A stretch of DNA of 64,000 bases from contig JAFDVI010000004.1 of NCBI GenBank assembly GCA_018269055.1, forward strand, positions 462,359 through 526,358, in the 5' to 3' direction. The notes under the pieces were generated by a model, which did no database searches, had not been told where the DNA came from, and saw only the letters and a list, made by a program, of their open reading frames with translations. Positions within the stretch are counted from its first letter, which is position 1, and each line of letters opens with the position of its first letter. Shown piece by piece: positions 1-9,556 of this stretch. The position numbers and the translations under genes are program-made. The DNA is from Acidobacteriota bacterium. GTDB taxonomy: Bacteria > Acidobacteriota > Blastocatellia > RBC074.

Positions 1-14
1 TTGGGTAAAGACAA

Positions 15-57
15 GCGATGAATCGCCGGGCTAATCTCAACCGTCCCTACCGGGACG
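15..57 (+). repeat. Double-hairpin repeat, element A (one unit)
   Basis: Seen directly: a short stem GCGA (15-18) / TCGC (23-26), a CGGG tail, the linker CTAATCTCAAC (31-41), then a perfect 6-bp stem CGTCCC (42-47) / GGGACG (52-57) with loop TACC. The linker matches the one in the elements at 14892-15066 and 63333-63532, while the stem sequences differ. The left stem is incomplete here, as if eroded. It lies just past the 3' end of the minus-strand ECF sigma gene. Confidence 0.7.
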
Positions 58-100
58 AAAAAGCTATCAATCTTTTGGTTTGATTCACCGGCGCGTAACC

Positions 101-661
101 TCATTTACTGATTTCGCTGCGTAGCCAGGCGCGCGCCATGCTCCAATCGCGCTTGACCGTGGCGGGTGAAATCCCAATTGCTTCCGCCGTTTCTTCAATC
201 GTCAATCCGCCGAAATACCGTAACTCTACGATCTTGGATTTTTGCGGGTCCAACGCCTCCAACCGCCCGATCGCGTAGTCAAGCCCAAGCAGATTGACAT
301 CGCGGTCTTCGGCCTGTTGATCCGCTTTGCTGAGTGACAGCAGATATTCGCCACCGCCGCGCTTGGCTGCCTGGCGGCTGCGCGCGTGTTCAACCAAAAT
401 GTGGCGCATCCGCACGGCGGCAATGCCGAAAAAGTGTGCGCGGTTTTGCCAATCCACCTCCTGTTCATCCACCAGCCGCAAGTAAGCTTCGTGAACCAGG
501 TCGGAGGCTTGCAGCGTGTGTTCAGGCCGCTCCGCGCGCAGATAATGTTTGGCCAAGCGGCGCAGTTCGTTGTAAATCTGCGGCGCTAGTTCCTCAAGCG
601 CAGTCTGGTCGCCATTGCGCCAACGGATAAGCAGTTGAGTGATGGTTGCCGAAGATGTCAT
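101..661 (-). CDS. ECF-family RNA polymerase sigma factor (TIGR02999-like)
   Basis: A 186-residue sigma-70 family ECF factor that would direct RNA polymerase to a specific promoter set. Region 2 spans roughly residues 10-95 (HTLQASDLVHEAYLRL, then QNRAHFFGIAAVRMR). Region 4 spans about 125-182, with the helix-turn-helix ISPATVKRDW. The QNRAHFFG segment and the C-terminal RDW motif mark the TIGR02999 group common in Acidobacteria and Planctomycetes. The ATG is preceded by a weak AGG. A second member of the group, at 26691-27281, sits next to a Ser/Thr kinase; this copy has no kinase or anti-sigma gene beside it in the window, so its regulator is unknown. Confidence 0.93.
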   Translation of the reverse strand: MTSSATITQLLIRWRNGDQTALEELAPQIYNELRRLAKHYLRAERPEHTLQASDLVHEAYLRLVDEQEVDWQNRAHFFGIAAVRMRHILVEHARSRQAAKRGGGEYLLSLSKADQQAEDRDVNLLGLDYAIGRLEALDPQKSKIVELRYFGGLTIEETAEAIGISPATVKRDWSMARAWLRSEISK

Positions 662-714
662 GACTGCCTACGCTGAAAAAATTCCCTATTGTCTGCCGAT
701 TTCAACCTGATGTG

Positions 715-720
715 TATAAT
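715..720 (+). promoter_or_regulatory. Candidate -10 box TATAAT
   Basis: A perfect TATAAT, preceded by TGTG, 52 bases upstream of the ATG at 773. The best -35-like hexamer (TTGTCT, 689-694) is 20 bases away, longer than ideal. It supports the ATG at 773 as the start, because an upstream TTG at 689 would put the promoter inside the coding region. No transcript evidence. Confidence 0.45.
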
Positions 721-772
721 TCGCGCTGCGGACGATGGGTCATTACATCAAAATTTTCAGGATTCAACCAGA

Positions 773-2260
773 ATGCCCTTGCTCGAAGCCAGAAATTTGA
801 CCAAATCTTACGCCGGAGTTCATGCGTTGAAAACGGCTTCGTTTGAACTGCGCGCCGGAGAAGTGCATGCCCTGATTGGCGAAAATGGCGCAGGCAAATC
901 CACGCTGATCAAAATCATTACCGGAGCGGTTCAAAATGATGGCGGCTCAGTCAAACTCGATGGCCAGCCGATTCTTGACAATTCTCCCCAACTAGCCAAA
1001 TCGCTGGGCATTGCGGCGATTTACCAACAGCCTGCGCTGTTCCCTGAATTGACTGTCGCGGAAAACATCGCGCTGGGAGTTGAGCAGGTTTCGAGTTGGC
1101 ATCCCATTAACTGGAAAGCGCGGCATGCGCGTGCGGCGGAATTGCTTGCCCAGGTTGGCGCGAAAATTTCGACGGATGTTTTGGCCCGGGAATTGACGAT
1201 GCCGCAACAGCAACTGGTCGAAATCGCCCGTGCGCTTGGCGCAAATGCGCGCGTGTTGATTATGGACGAACCGACGGCTTCGTTGTCGGAAGAAGACACG
1301 CAAAACCTGTTTCGAGTGATTGGCGAATTGCGCGCGCGCGGCGTTGGGATCATTTACATTTCTCACCGGTTGGACGAATTGCCGATCATCGCCGACCGGG
1401 TCACGGTGTTGCGCGATGGCGTAACGATTGAAACCCGGCAAATGATGGATGTTGACCGGCAGGAATTGATTCGATTGATGGTCGGACGCGAGCTTTCAGC
1501 GGTGTTCCCGAAACGGGAGGTGCCGCTGGGAGAAACAGTGTTGGAAGTCAGCAATCTGATATGCCATGCGGCTGGCATCTGCGACATCAGCTTTTCCGTT
1601 CGAGCAGGAGAAATTCTGGGTTTGGCGGGATTGGTTGGCGCTGGACGCACGGAATTGGCGCGCACATTGTTTGGGTTGACTCCCGCGAATGGCGGCGAAA
1701 TTCGATTGCGCGGCCAACGAGTGAGCATTAGTTCGCCGGATCAAGCCGCTGAACTCGGCATCGCTTATGTGCCCGAAGACCGTCGTCGGCACGGTGTGAT
1801 TTTGGACATGCCGATCAGCGCCAACACCACACTGGCTTCGTTGAAACAACTTGCTCGATTGGGATTTCTGGATTTTGATGCCGAACAAGAAGTTGCCGCC
1901 GATTACGCCGTTCGGTTAGGAGTAAAAACGCCTGCACTGTTCGCAACGGCGGGGACACTTTCGGGCGGCAACCAGCAAAAAGTCGCTCTCAGCCGTTGGC
2001 TGGCGACAAAGCCGTCCCTGTTGATTCTGGATGAACCGACACAAGGAATTGACGTGGGCGCGAAATCGGAAATTCATTCGCTGATGTGCGATCTGGCGGA
2101 ACAGGGGATGGCGATTTTGATGATCTCTTCGGAGCTTCCTGAAATTCTGGGCATGAGCGACCGCATCGCTGTGATGCACGCGGGGAAAATCGCCGCAACC
2201 TTTGATCGCGCCGAAGCCAATCAGCAGGCCATTTTGTCGGTGGCGCTCGGACATGGCTGA
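773..2260 (+). CDS. Sugar-type ABC transporter ATP-binding protein (RbsA/MglA-like, tandem ATPase)
   Basis: A 495-residue protein with two ABC domains in tandem, as in RbsA, MglA and XylG, the ATPases of ribose, galactose and xylose importers. The first domain has Walker A GENGAGKST (about 36-44), a signature-like TMPQQQLVEIARAL and Walker B VLIMDEPTASL. The second has a degenerate Walker A (GLVGAGRTE), signature LSGGNQQK and Walker B LLILDEPTQGID. This asymmetry is normal for the family. The ATG at 773 is chosen over an upstream TTG at 689 because the conserved N-terminus starts here and a -10 box lies between them. No permease or periplasmic binding gene is in the window, so the substrate is unknown. 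A strong terminator follows. Confidence 0.92.
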   Translation: MPLLEARNLTKSYAGVHALKTASFELRAGEVHALIGENGAGKSTLIKIITGAVQNDGGSVKLDGQPILDNSPQLAKSLGIAAIYQQPALFPELTVAENIALGVEQVSSWHPINWKARHARAAELLAQVGAKISTDVLARELTMPQQQLVEIARALGANARVLIMDEPTASLSEEDTQNLFRVIGELRARGVGIIYISHRLDELPIIADRVTVLRDGVTIETRQMMDVDRQELIRLMVGRELSAVFPKREVPLGETVLEVSNLICHAAGICDISFSVRAGEILGLAGLVGAGRTELARTLFGLTPANGGEIRLRGQRVSISSPDQAAELGIAYVPEDRRRHGVILDMPISANTTLASLKQLARLGFLDFDAEQEVAADYAVRLGVKTPALFATAGTLSGGNQQKVALSRWLATKPSLLILDEPTQGIDVGAKSEIHSLMCDLAEQGMAILMISSELPEILGMSDRIAVMHAGKIAATFDRAEANQQAILSVALGHG

Positions 2261-2292
2261 TGCTGCAAGCCCTCATACTTGTTTTTGTAGCA

Positions 2293-2329
2293 AACAGCGG
2301 AGGTCAGTCGCGACCTCCGCTGTTGTTTT
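2293..2329 (+). terminator. Rho-independent terminator after the ABC ATPase
   Basis: A 13-bp perfect stem (2293-2305 with 2312-2324, inner end GGTC/GACC), six-base loop AGTCGC, followed by GTTTTT. It lies between the convergent ABC ATPase and TonB receptor genes. The T-run is only on the plus-strand side. Confidence 0.85.
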
Positions 2330-2347
2330 TCATCTTGTTCCGTCTGT

Positions 2348-5300
2348 TTAGAATTGCAATCGTGCGCCGAACTGTACCTGCAACGGATTTCCCGGATTGT
2401 TATTCAGCAGGTAATTCCCATTGGCATCCTTAAGCCTCAGGAAGTTCGGATTTGTCGAGCCGCTGAATCCGCAATCTCGCGGAACGGGGTTGGCGCAATA
2501 ATTGACAATCGTGGAACTGGTCGAAAGTTCGATATTGTCCAGATTGGGCAGGTTGAAGAATTCCGCCGAAAACGTGATGCGTCCGTGTTCGCTGAATTTG
2601 AAGCCTTTTTGTACACGCATATCCACTATGTATTGCGCCGTGTTGCGGAACGCGTCGCGCCTGAATGGAACTCCGGGAGCGCTGTACGGACGGTCAGGGC
2701 CGCCAATATCTTCGTTGGCGTCGCTGCCAAAACTGGCGTCAATCGGTCGCCCGGAACGCATACGAATTGCCGCTGAAACTTCAAATTCATACGGCAGGAA
2801 AAAGACCGGATTGGCCGTGAATTGATGCCGCGCATCCAGTCGAGAGTAATTGAATTCAGGTGCGAGATTGAAAACATCCTGATAAGCAACGCCTCCTGCG
2901 TCACGTTCGTTGTCGTCATCGGAAAGCGTTCGGCTTAAGGTATAAAAGGCGCTGAACTGCCCCCATTTGCGGCGCAAATTTGTGCGCACAGTCATTCCCT
3001 GATACACCGAACGGCCGGTGGATTCGCGCACTTGCACGCTTCCCAAGGTATCAATCGGACGAGCAGTGCCGCTGCGCAATCCATAAAACGGGCGCTGTGC
3101 AGGATCATCCGCCGTCGAACGAAGCGTCGGCAACGGGATGTTCAATTCACGATTCCGTTGCAGGTAAATGGTGTTGACCTGACTGTAATCAACGCCGACC
3201 GTCAGCCCTCTGGCCAATTGATGCTCAACACCTCCACCGTACTGGTAGGACTTTGGGTTTTTGAAATCGTCTGCCCAGGTGATGGGCGCCGCTCCGGTAA
3301 ATGGGTCGAATCCCGATAATCCCAGCGCCCCGGCGACAGACTGCACTTGTTGCGGAGTCAGCATCGGCAGTTTGTCGAGTGAAAAGTTGTTCAGGTCAAT
3401 GCCGATCAGCTTCAGTTGTTTGTACACCGTGTTATTCGGGTTGCCGGTCGGAACGCGAAGCGGCAATTGAACCGACAAATCACCCGCCGGGTCGCGGAAA
3501 TTGTTGAGCGGCCCGGCATACAACAGTCCGGGGCTACTGGCGTAATAAATGCCCGCAAAGCCTCGGATGACGGTTTTTGAATTTCGGAACGGATCCCAGG
3601 CAAACCCAACGCGCGGCCCCAACTGATTTCCGTTGTCCGGAATGAAGCTCGGATCCACGGTGTGCCCCGATGGAAATTTGAACCCGCGGATTTTGTTGAA
3701 CAACACTGCGTTGTTGGTTTCAGGCTGCGGGTTGAATTGCCCTTCCCAGCGCAGGCCGTAATTGAGCGTAAAGCTGGGATGCACCCGCCACGCATCCTGG
3801 GCGAAGATGGCGAACTGGTTCATGGTGAAATCCAATCGTCCGTTTCCGATGTTGCGGCGATAGGTTACCGCCGTCGAATCGAAACGATTTGCCGTCGCTC
3901 CGTTCAGCGACATGATGTCCAGCACCGTTTCCAAACTCGATCCCGATACGTTGAACTCGCCAAATTGGTTGAAAGCGAATGTTTGGTCAATGAACAGATG
4001 ATTGACCTCAGCCCCGAATTTGACCGTATGGTTGCCCAAAATCCAGGTCAGGTTGTTGAACACCTGCGCGCGCCAATCAAACTGCGTGGTCGGCAAAAAG
4101 TTGCGCGTGCCGAAGGTTCCGATGGTGTTGGTTACGCTGGCCAGTTCGGCATTGGCCAGTCGCGGTCGGGCCTCGCGGGAATACTGCGCGCGAAGTTCGT
4201 TGACCACATTGTTGCTGAAAAAGCTGTTCAACTGAAAAACCGCCGTGTGGGAGTTGTCGCCTTCGGTACCGTTGTTCGACAGCGACCGGTTGGTCGTCGG
4301 AAACAGCGAATTTCCCGTGGCGTTGGCGTTGAGCGCTTCGTTACGGCTGTAGTTGTAACGCACATTCATCCGATGGGCTTCATTGAAATTGTAATCGAAT
4401 CTGCCCAACACCGCGTTGGCATCGTTGGTTTGCGTGAACGGAGTTTCCAGCGATTTATACAAATCAAAGGCTTCTTTCGAGTTGGCGGTTGGCGTGAAGG
4501 TCGTAATTCGATCAAACAACACAGCGCGCGGCTGGTCGAGTTTTTGTTGTTCATAGGAGGCAAAGAAAAATGCTTTGTCCTTTTTGATTGGCCCGCCAAT
4601 CGAACCGCCAAACTGATGTTGCGTCGGAGCAGCATCCTGATCGAAGGCATTCCGGGTCGCCAAATCTTCGTGCCGGTTCAGGTAAAATACCGAGCCATGA
4701 AAATCATTGGTGCCGGATTTTGTCACCACCGTCACTACGCCGCCGGTCGAACGCCCAAATTCCGCCGAATAACCGCTGGCGATGACCTGAAACTCCCGAA
4801 TGGATTCCTGCGGAATGGTGAAGGCGTTGTTGGAGCGTTCACCGCCGCGAATGCCTCCAAAAAACGGCTGGTTGTAATCCAGCCCGTCAATGTTGATGTT
4901 TGCGCCGTAAATTCCTCGCTGTCCGGAAATCGAAATTTGTCCGCGTTGCGGATCAACCTGCGCCGTGGGCGTCAGGGTCACAAAATCCTGAAAGCGGCGA
5001 CCGTTGATCGGCAAATTGCTGATGGCGGATTCATTGATGAACGCATCCGGGTTGGAGCTTGTCGTCTGTAAGGCTTCTGCGGTTACCGTAACTGTTTCCG
5101 CAACAGCGCCGACTCCAAGCGAAATGTTCGCGTCAGTGATTTGCCCGACTGTCACCACGACATTGGGCAGTTCGGTTTTGTTGAAACCGGAAGCCTCAGC
5201 GGTGACCTTGTAAGTGCCGGGTTGCAGCAAAACAAAACGATAAACGCCATCGGTGTTGGTCGTTGCATTGCGTTCAACACCGGTTTCCGCGCGCACAGCC

Positions 5301-5473
5301 TTGACCGTCGCACCTGGAACGGCGCCGCCGTTACTGTCCCTGACCGTACCGGTAATTTGACCTGTACTCCCTTGCGCCTGTGCAAATGCGTTTCCTGTGC
5401 AAAATAACAAACACATCGAAACAAGCGCCCCCGCCATCAGGCAGCGGCTCGGGTTTGACTTGAACGTGAGCAT
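2348..5473 (-). CDS. Oar-like TonB-dependent outer-membrane receptor 1
   Basis: A 1041-residue outer-membrane protein, probably an uptake receptor for an oligosaccharide or peptide energised through TonB. A signal peptide covers about 1-31 (ending NAFAQA). A carboxypeptidase-regulatory-like beta domain follows (about 38-118, [20 protein letters not shown]). Then comes a plug domain ([40 protein letters not shown], about 135-260) and a long beta barrel ending VQFGARLQF, with the terminal aromatic residue typical of outer-membrane barrels. The ATG has a good ribosome site (GAGGG, then AAAAAT). The ligand cannot be inferred. It resembles the receptor at 6101-9250 in architecture but is clearly a diverged paralogue. 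Confidence 0.93.
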   Translation of the reverse strand: MLTFKSNPSRCLMAGALVSMCLLFCTGNAFAQAQGSTGQITGTVRDSNGGAVPGATVKAVRAETGVERNATTNTDGVYRFVLLQPGTYKVTAEASGFNKTELPNVVVTVGQITDANISLGVGAVAETVTVTAEALQTTSSNPDAFINESAISNLPINGRRFQDFVTLTPTAQVDPQRGQISISGQRGIYGANINIDGLDYNQPFFGGIRGGERSNNAFTIPQESIREFQVIASGYSAEFGRSTGGVVTVVTKSGTNDFHGSVFYLNRHEDLATRNAFDQDAAPTQHQFGGSIGGPIKKDKAFFFASYEQQKLDQPRAVLFDRITTFTPTANSKEAFDLYKSLETPFTQTNDANAVLGRFDYNFNEAHRMNVRYNYSRNEALNANATGNSLFPTTNRSLSNNGTEGDNSHTAVFQLNSFFSNNVVNELRAQYSREARPRLANAELASVTNTIGTFGTRNFLPTTQFDWRAQVFNNLTWILGNHTVKFGAEVNHLFIDQTFAFNQFGEFNVSGSSLETVLDIMSLNGATANRFDSTAVTYRRNIGNGRLDFTMNQFAIFAQDAWRVHPSFTLNYGLRWEGQFNPQPETNNAVLFNKIRGFKFPSGHTVDPSFIPDNGNQLGPRVGFAWDPFRNSKTVIRGFAGIYYASSPGLLYAGPLNNFRDPAGDLSVQLPLRVPTGNPNNTVYKQLKLIGIDLNNFSLDKLPMLTPQQVQSVAGALGLSGFDPFTGAAPITWADDFKNPKSYQYGGGVEHQLARGLTVGVDYSQVNTIYLQRNRELNIPLPTLRSTADDPAQRPFYGLRSGTARPIDTLGSVQVRESTGRSVYQGMTVRTNLRRKWGQFSAFYTLSRTLSDDDNERDAGGVAYQDVFNLAPEFNYSRLDARHQFTANPVFFLPYEFEVSAAIRMRSGRPIDASFGSDANEDIGGPDRPYSAPGVPFRRDAFRNTAQYIVDMRVQKGFKFSEHGRITFSAEFFNLPNLDNIELSTSSTIVNYCANPVPRDCGFSGSTNPNFLRLKDANGNYLLNNNPGNPLQVQFGARLQF

Positions 5474-5506
5474 ATTTTTCCCTCGATTGAAAAAAAAGTT
5501 TCAACA

Positions 5507-5535
5507 GTTGAGCGGGAGCATGAGCCTCGCTCAAC
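5507..5535 (-). promoter_or_regulatory. Hairpin in the leader of TonB receptor 1
   Basis: A perfect 8-bp stem GTTGAGCG (5507-5514) / CGCTCAAC (5528-5535) with a 13-base loop, 34 bases upstream of the receptor start codon. No U-run follows on the minus strand near enough to call an attenuator. Function unknown. Confidence 0.3.
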
Positions 5536-5721
5536 ACACACAAAACTTGGAAATTACCGCAAACTGTTTGCGCAATTTGATTGCGGATGCTTCTTGGCCT
5601 GTGTTTTTCTTTTGTCTTAAATTGATCCGTTTCTCAGTAGCTTTTGGTATTCCGGTTCACCCTGATTCCGTTTGTAACCGAGATCAAATTGGAATTGCGT
5701 GTATGGGCAGAACATTCACCA

Positions 5722-5756
5722 TTTGCCGGTAAAGACGCGAAAGCTTGCGTCTCTAC
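5722..5756. repeat. Short palindromic repeat (TTTGCCGGTAAAG plus AGACGC/GCGTCT)
   Basis: Contains a near-palindrome TTTGCCGGTAAAG followed by an AGACGC (5733-5738) / GCGTCT (5747-5752) hairpin and CTAC. The same two modules, CTTTACCGGTAAAG and CGTCTCTAC, occur rearranged at 60357-60386 upstream of aroA, which suggests a dispersed repeat. Confidence 0.4.
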
Positions 5757-5759
5757 TGA

Positions 5760-5996
5760 CTATTCTGCTGGCCAATCCCGTACACCCAGTCGCAAACCGA
5801 GATAAGAGGACGCGATGTAGGTGTCTGGGTGGCCCAAACAAACTTCATCATTGAAACTATCAATCAAGCGTGATCTAAAAATCCTCAGCGAGCCATCAAT
5901 TTTTGCTGAGAGCGCATTGAAACCGGGTTTGAGGCCGCCCTCTCTTAAATCCAAGTTAGAAAGGTGTTCGCTGGCATGCAGTGATCCGGTGAGAAA
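5760..5996 (-). pseudogene. Possible gene remnant in the receptor intergenic region
   Basis: A 79-codon stretch open between two stops, without a convincing start or ribosome site. It reads as a plausible protein C-terminus (FRSRLIDSF, YLGLRLGVRDW). The ending faintly recalls the last strand of formylglycine-generating-enzyme (SUMF1) domains, but I could not confirm this and the resemblance may be chance. It is recorded because the 627-bp gap (5474-6100) is otherwise long for this gene train. Apart from this stretch the gap holds a leader hairpin, a short repeat and a terminator. Confidence 0.2.
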
Positions 5997-6035
5997 CTAT
6001 TCCGAGGGGCTGATTGCTATTTGGAAGGTCAAACA

Positions 6036-6082
6036 AAAACAAAAAAGCGGAGATCCAAAATGGCCTCCGCTTTTTTGTTTTT
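6036..6082 (-). terminator. Terminator after TonB receptor 2
   Basis: The arms AAAAACAAAAAAGCGGAG (6036-6052/53) and CTCCGCTTTTTTGTTTTT (6065-6082) form a G+C stem flanked by A and T tracts. Read on the minus strand, a GCGGAG/CTCCGC stem is followed by TTTTTTGTTTTTG, fitting the end of the receptor gene that stops at 6101. The A/T symmetry would let it work in both directions. Confidence 0.85.
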
Positions 6083-6100
6083 CCTTTTGATTGTCAGTTC

Positions 6101-9100
6101 TTAGAACTGCAACCGGAATCCAATTTGAACCTGACGTTCACGGTACAGCGTACCACCCGCTTCGGTGATTGATCCGAAAGCGTTGTTGTACACCAATGCG
6201 CCGCTGCTCAAGTTGTACATCGTGCTGTTAACATTTGTGATGTGGGTAGTGTTGGGCAGATTGAAGACTTCACCAAGCACTTCCACATTCACTTTTTCTT
6301 TGATGTAGAAGCGACGCGAAAGGCGCAGGTCGAAGTTCTTCACGGTCGGGCCGGTGAACGCATTGCGTTCCAGCAATCCGATCAAACGGTTTTGTCCGCC
6401 GGAACGGTTCAAACTGCCCGCGCCGCCGTTGCTGCCAGAAATGCCGCCATCATACGGAAGGCCGGTGTAAATCTGCAAAATGGGAGCGATTGACCAACCA
6501 TCCGCCAGCAGATTCAAAGCTTTGCTGCCCGTTTTGACGCGAGGAGCCATCACGACGCTGGCCACAAATTTGTGACGACGGTCGTAATTCGATCTGCCGC
6601 GGTCTGCTTCCGGATCGAACACATTGTATGGCGCATTGTTCGTCGAAAAGGTGATGGATTGTTGCAAAGTATCAATCGCCTTCGACAACGTATAGCTGGC
6701 CTGGAATTGCACTCCTTTGGAGAAGCGGCGATTGGCCTGCAACACGAACGCGTTGTATTCGGATTTCACCGCGCTGGCGATTTCGGTCAATTGCGCATAC
6801 GTCGTCAGCGGACGCGTCGTCGCAAACACCGGAATCGTCAAGGACTGGCCGTTGAATGGCCCACCGCTGATGGCAAAGGTTTGCGTCGCGGTCGGAGCCG
6901 TCAGGTTGCGATCATAAAAGGTCGGCAATTGGCGACCGATGCTGCTCAGGTACGAAGCCGACACGGTCGTGTTCCTTCCCAACTGACGCTCCAGAATCAC
7001 GTCAAACTGGTGAATCATCGGGTTGCCAAAATTTTTGGCGAAGAACTGAATCGCGCCTGTTCCGGCTGGCGCAGAAGTCAGCACGTTCGGGAAAATCGGT
7101 GCTGATGCCAGCGTCGGCGACAAACTGACCTGATTTTGTCCCGCCGGGTTGCCGGTGTTGATCAACGCGTTGTACAGCGTCGAGTTGATGATACGGCCAT
7201 AATACAAACCATATCCGCCACGAACCGAGGTTTTGCCATCGCCGAAAACGTCAACGGCAAAGCCGACCCGTGGGCCGAAGTTGTTTTTGTCGCTAGGGAT
7301 GAAGGACGTGGCTTCCGCAATCGTGCGCCCCGTGTTCGGAATGACATCCGTTGCCGAATTCGGGATTTGCGCATCCTGCAATTTTTGATATTCGTAGCGC
7401 AGTCCCAGATTGAAGGTCACGTGCTGCAAAAACTTCCAGTCATATTGACCGTAAAAGTTGTAATCCGTCGTTGTCAACTCAGCGCCCTGAACACCAAACC
7501 CTTGCGCAAAGTTGCTGGTGTAGCATTTGCCACGCGTGCGTGTGCTGTTGACACAGGTTACGGTCGCCGCCAGCGGCGTTTTCCAGTTGACGTAGTCAAT
7601 GATGAAATCATTGATGTTGTTGTAGGAATACGCGCCGCTTTCGTTGCGCAGATTGGCCAGCGTGTCTTTGACGTGGTTGATGTCCAGACCGAATTTCAAC
7701 GTGCTGGCGCCCATCGAAACCGTTACGTTGTCGGTGTACTGTTGACGGCGTTCATCCGGATATTGCGGACGTTCCAGGAAGGTCGGTTTGCCGAATTCCA
7801 GTCCGTTGGTCAGGAAAACGTCCGGAGCGCTGCCGTTGAGGCCGGTTGTCGGTTCGCCCGGCAACGGTTTCTGGGTGAATTCATATTCCAAATCGCGCGC
7901 GATCTGGACGCGGAACTCGTTGACGATCCTCGGCGACAGGGTCGAAACCAGACGAATGGTCGCCCAATCAATGTCCACAAAATCATCGCCGAAGCTGGCG
8001 CGGCCACGCGTGTTGGTCGCCTGAGTCTGAATGCCCGCCGGGGAATCCCAACGCAGACGATTGTAATTGACCGTCAAGGTGTTTTTGCTGGTGATATTCC
8101 AGTCAATTTTCGGCAACAACAGAATCTGGTCTCCGCGGCGCGGAACCGTTCCGGTCAAGGAGTTGATGAATGCCAGCGTGTCATCAATCTGCTGTGTGGT
8201 CAGGTTGCGCGGCGCAGCGGTCAAAGCCGTGCGGTTAACGGTGTTCAAATAGGTCGGGCTGGAGAAAATGCCCAAACCGGGGAAATTACGACGTTGTTGA
8301 TCGTAGCTGAAGAAGAAGAACGCCTTGTCTTTCTTAATGGGGCCGCCCAGCGTAGCGCCGAACTGGTGACGCACATCTTCAGGTTTGATGCCCACGCTTG
8401 TCGCCGCGCCATTGACCAGTACGGATTGGAACGCCAAAGGGTTACGCGCGCCCCATTCGTTATTGCGCTGGAAGTAAAACCCATCGCCGTGAAACTCATT
8501 GGTTCCGCTCTTTGTTACTGCGTTGGTCACCCCGCCTGCCGAACGTCCGTATTCGGCGGAATAGTTCGAGGTGTTGACCTGGAATTCGCGAATCGCGGAT
8601 TGGCTGACCGAATAGCTGATGCGCGTGCGGCCACGTTCTTCAGAAAAGAACGCCTGGTTATTGTCCCCGCCATCAATGGTGTTGTTGTTCAGCAGGCCTG
8701 AAATGCCGCGGAAACTGATCAAACCAAAGCTGCCATCCGGCACTGACCCCGGCGTCAAAATGGCGAAATTCGACCAGCGGCGGCCATTGATTGGCAATTC
8801 GTTGATTGCCGTCTGGTTGATGTTGGAAGCAAATTCCTTGGATTCGGTGTTAACCAAACCGGCTTCGGCAACAATCTGCACCGTTTCTCCGGCTCCGGCA
8901 ACTTTCAGAGTTGCCTCCACGAAGGACGCACGACCGACTTCGACGATCAATTGCTCTACTTTGAAATCGGCAAAGCCCGTCGCTTTGACGGACACGGCAT
9001 ACGTTCCGGGTTGAAGGTTGCTGAACTTGAACGAACCTTCGCTGCCGGTGGTCGCTGTTTCTTCTTTATTGGTTCCCAAACTGCGGATGGTGACCGTCGC

Positions 9101-9250
9101 TCCAGGAACGACGGCATTTTGCGGATCGGTAACAGTGCCGCTGATTGCGCCTGACACCGCCGACTGCCCAAAACCTATGGCGCTCATCGTGGCCAATAAA
9201 GCCACCGCGAGCGTTAAGGCAAAGAGTGAACGGAATGAGGTTCTTAACAT
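6101..9250 (-). CDS. Oar-like TonB-dependent outer-membrane receptor 2
   Basis: About 1049 residues. The start is set at the ATG at 9250, giving MLRTSFRSLFALTLAV. It has a strong ribosome site (GGGAG, then AAT), and the upstream in-frame extension does not look like a signal peptide. Order of parts: signal peptide (about 1-30, cut after FGQ); a carboxypeptidase-regulatory-like domain (AISGTVTDPQNAVVPGATV); a plug (LPINGRRWSNF, TIDGGDNNQAF, SAEYGRSAGGVTNAVTKSG); and a large barrel ending VQIGFRLQF. It is probably an importer of complex organic ligands across the outer membrane. The GH20 hexosaminidase gene lies upstream on the same strand, so an amino-sugar oligomer is one candidate ligand, by context only. 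Confidence 0.93.
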   Translation of the reverse strand: MLRTSFRSLFALTLAVALLATMSAIGFGQSAVSGAISGTVTDPQNAVVPGATVTIRSLGTNKEETATTGSEGSFKFSNLQPGTYAVSVKATGFADFKVEQLIVEVGRASFVEATLKVAGAGETVQIVAEAGLVNTESKEFASNINQTAINELPINGRRWSNFAILTPGSVPDGSFGLISFRGISGLLNNNTIDGGDNNQAFFSEERGRTRISYSVSQSAIREFQVNTSNYSAEYGRSAGGVTNAVTKSGTNEFHGDGFYFQRNNEWGARNPLAFQSVLVNGAATSVGIKPEDVRHQFGATLGGPIKKDKAFFFFSYDQQRRNFPGLGIFSSPTYLNTVNRTALTAAPRNLTTQQIDDTLAFINSLTGTVPRRGDQILLLPKIDWNITSKNTLTVNYNRLRWDSPAGIQTQATNTRGRASFGDDFVDIDWATIRLVSTLSPRIVNEFRVQIARDLEYEFTQKPLPGEPTTGLNGSAPDVFLTNGLEFGKPTFLERPQYPDERRQQYTDNVTVSMGASTLKFGLDINHVKDTLANLRNESGAYSYNNINDFIIDYVNWKTPLAATVTCVNSTRTRGKCYTSNFAQGFGVQGAELTTTDYNFYGQYDWKFLQHVTFNLGLRYEYQKLQDAQIPNSATDVIPNTGRTIAEATSFIPSDKNNFGPRVGFAVDVFGDGKTSVRGGYGLYYGRIINSTLYNALINTGNPAGQNQVSLSPTLASAPIFPNVLTSAPAGTGAIQFFAKNFGNPMIHQFDVILERQLGRNTTVSASYLSSIGRQLPTFYDRNLTAPTATQTFAISGGPFNGQSLTIPVFATTRPLTTYAQLTEIASAVKSEYNAFVLQANRRFSKGVQFQASYTLSKAIDTLQQSITFSTNNAPYNVFDPEADRGRSNYDRRHKFVASVVMAPRVKTGSKALNLLADGWSIAPILQIYTGLPYDGGISGSNGGAGSLNRSGGQNRLIGLLERNAFTGPTVKNFDLRLSRRFYIKEKVNVEVLGEVFNLPNTTHITNVNSTMYNLSSGALVYNNAFGSITEAGGTLYRERQVQIGFRLQF

Positions 9251-9556
9251 ATTCTCCCTCTCAAACAAAAATAAAAGGTTACGGGTAACTGAGTGGACAA
9301 AGATAAAACTCCATCTCACTCAAATGATTGAGTACACTTGATTCATCCCTGGAAGCCAGCAGGCTGGAAAGCTTAATTCTGGAAGCGACGTCTTCTATCG
9401 GACGCCTGTCATTGCCAGTCTTTGCGCCATTGCGGGACAGCGCTTGACCCAAAAAACTACTGAGTTGAATTACGGATATTTCTACTCGATGAAGTAGGGC
9501 GAAAGGGTAAATCACGAACTCGGACTGGTCAAGTTAAGTTCAGGTAAGCCGCACCT
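9251..9556. other. 306-bp spacer between GH20 and TonB receptor 2
   Basis: No credible coding region, repeat or RNA was recognised. On the minus strand it would hold the end of the hexosaminidase transcript and the promoter and leader of receptor 2. Confidence 0.5.

Noticed and set aside
3662-5071. Long plus-strand open frame (469 codons) opposite TonB receptor 1
   Set aside because: It is the mirror frame of a gene with clear signal peptide, plug and barrel motifs; it shows no domain or ribosome site and its composition is low in character. The same applies to long frames opposite receptor 2 (7136-8701), the sulfatase fusion (17637-19700), the third barrel (28512-29849), the 758-residue gene (20794-22149) and the kinase (25075-26340).
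9279-9515. 78-codon minus-strand frame in the spacer before TonB receptor 2
   Set aside because: No ribosome site and no recognisable family; it overlaps the start of the receptor gene in another frame.
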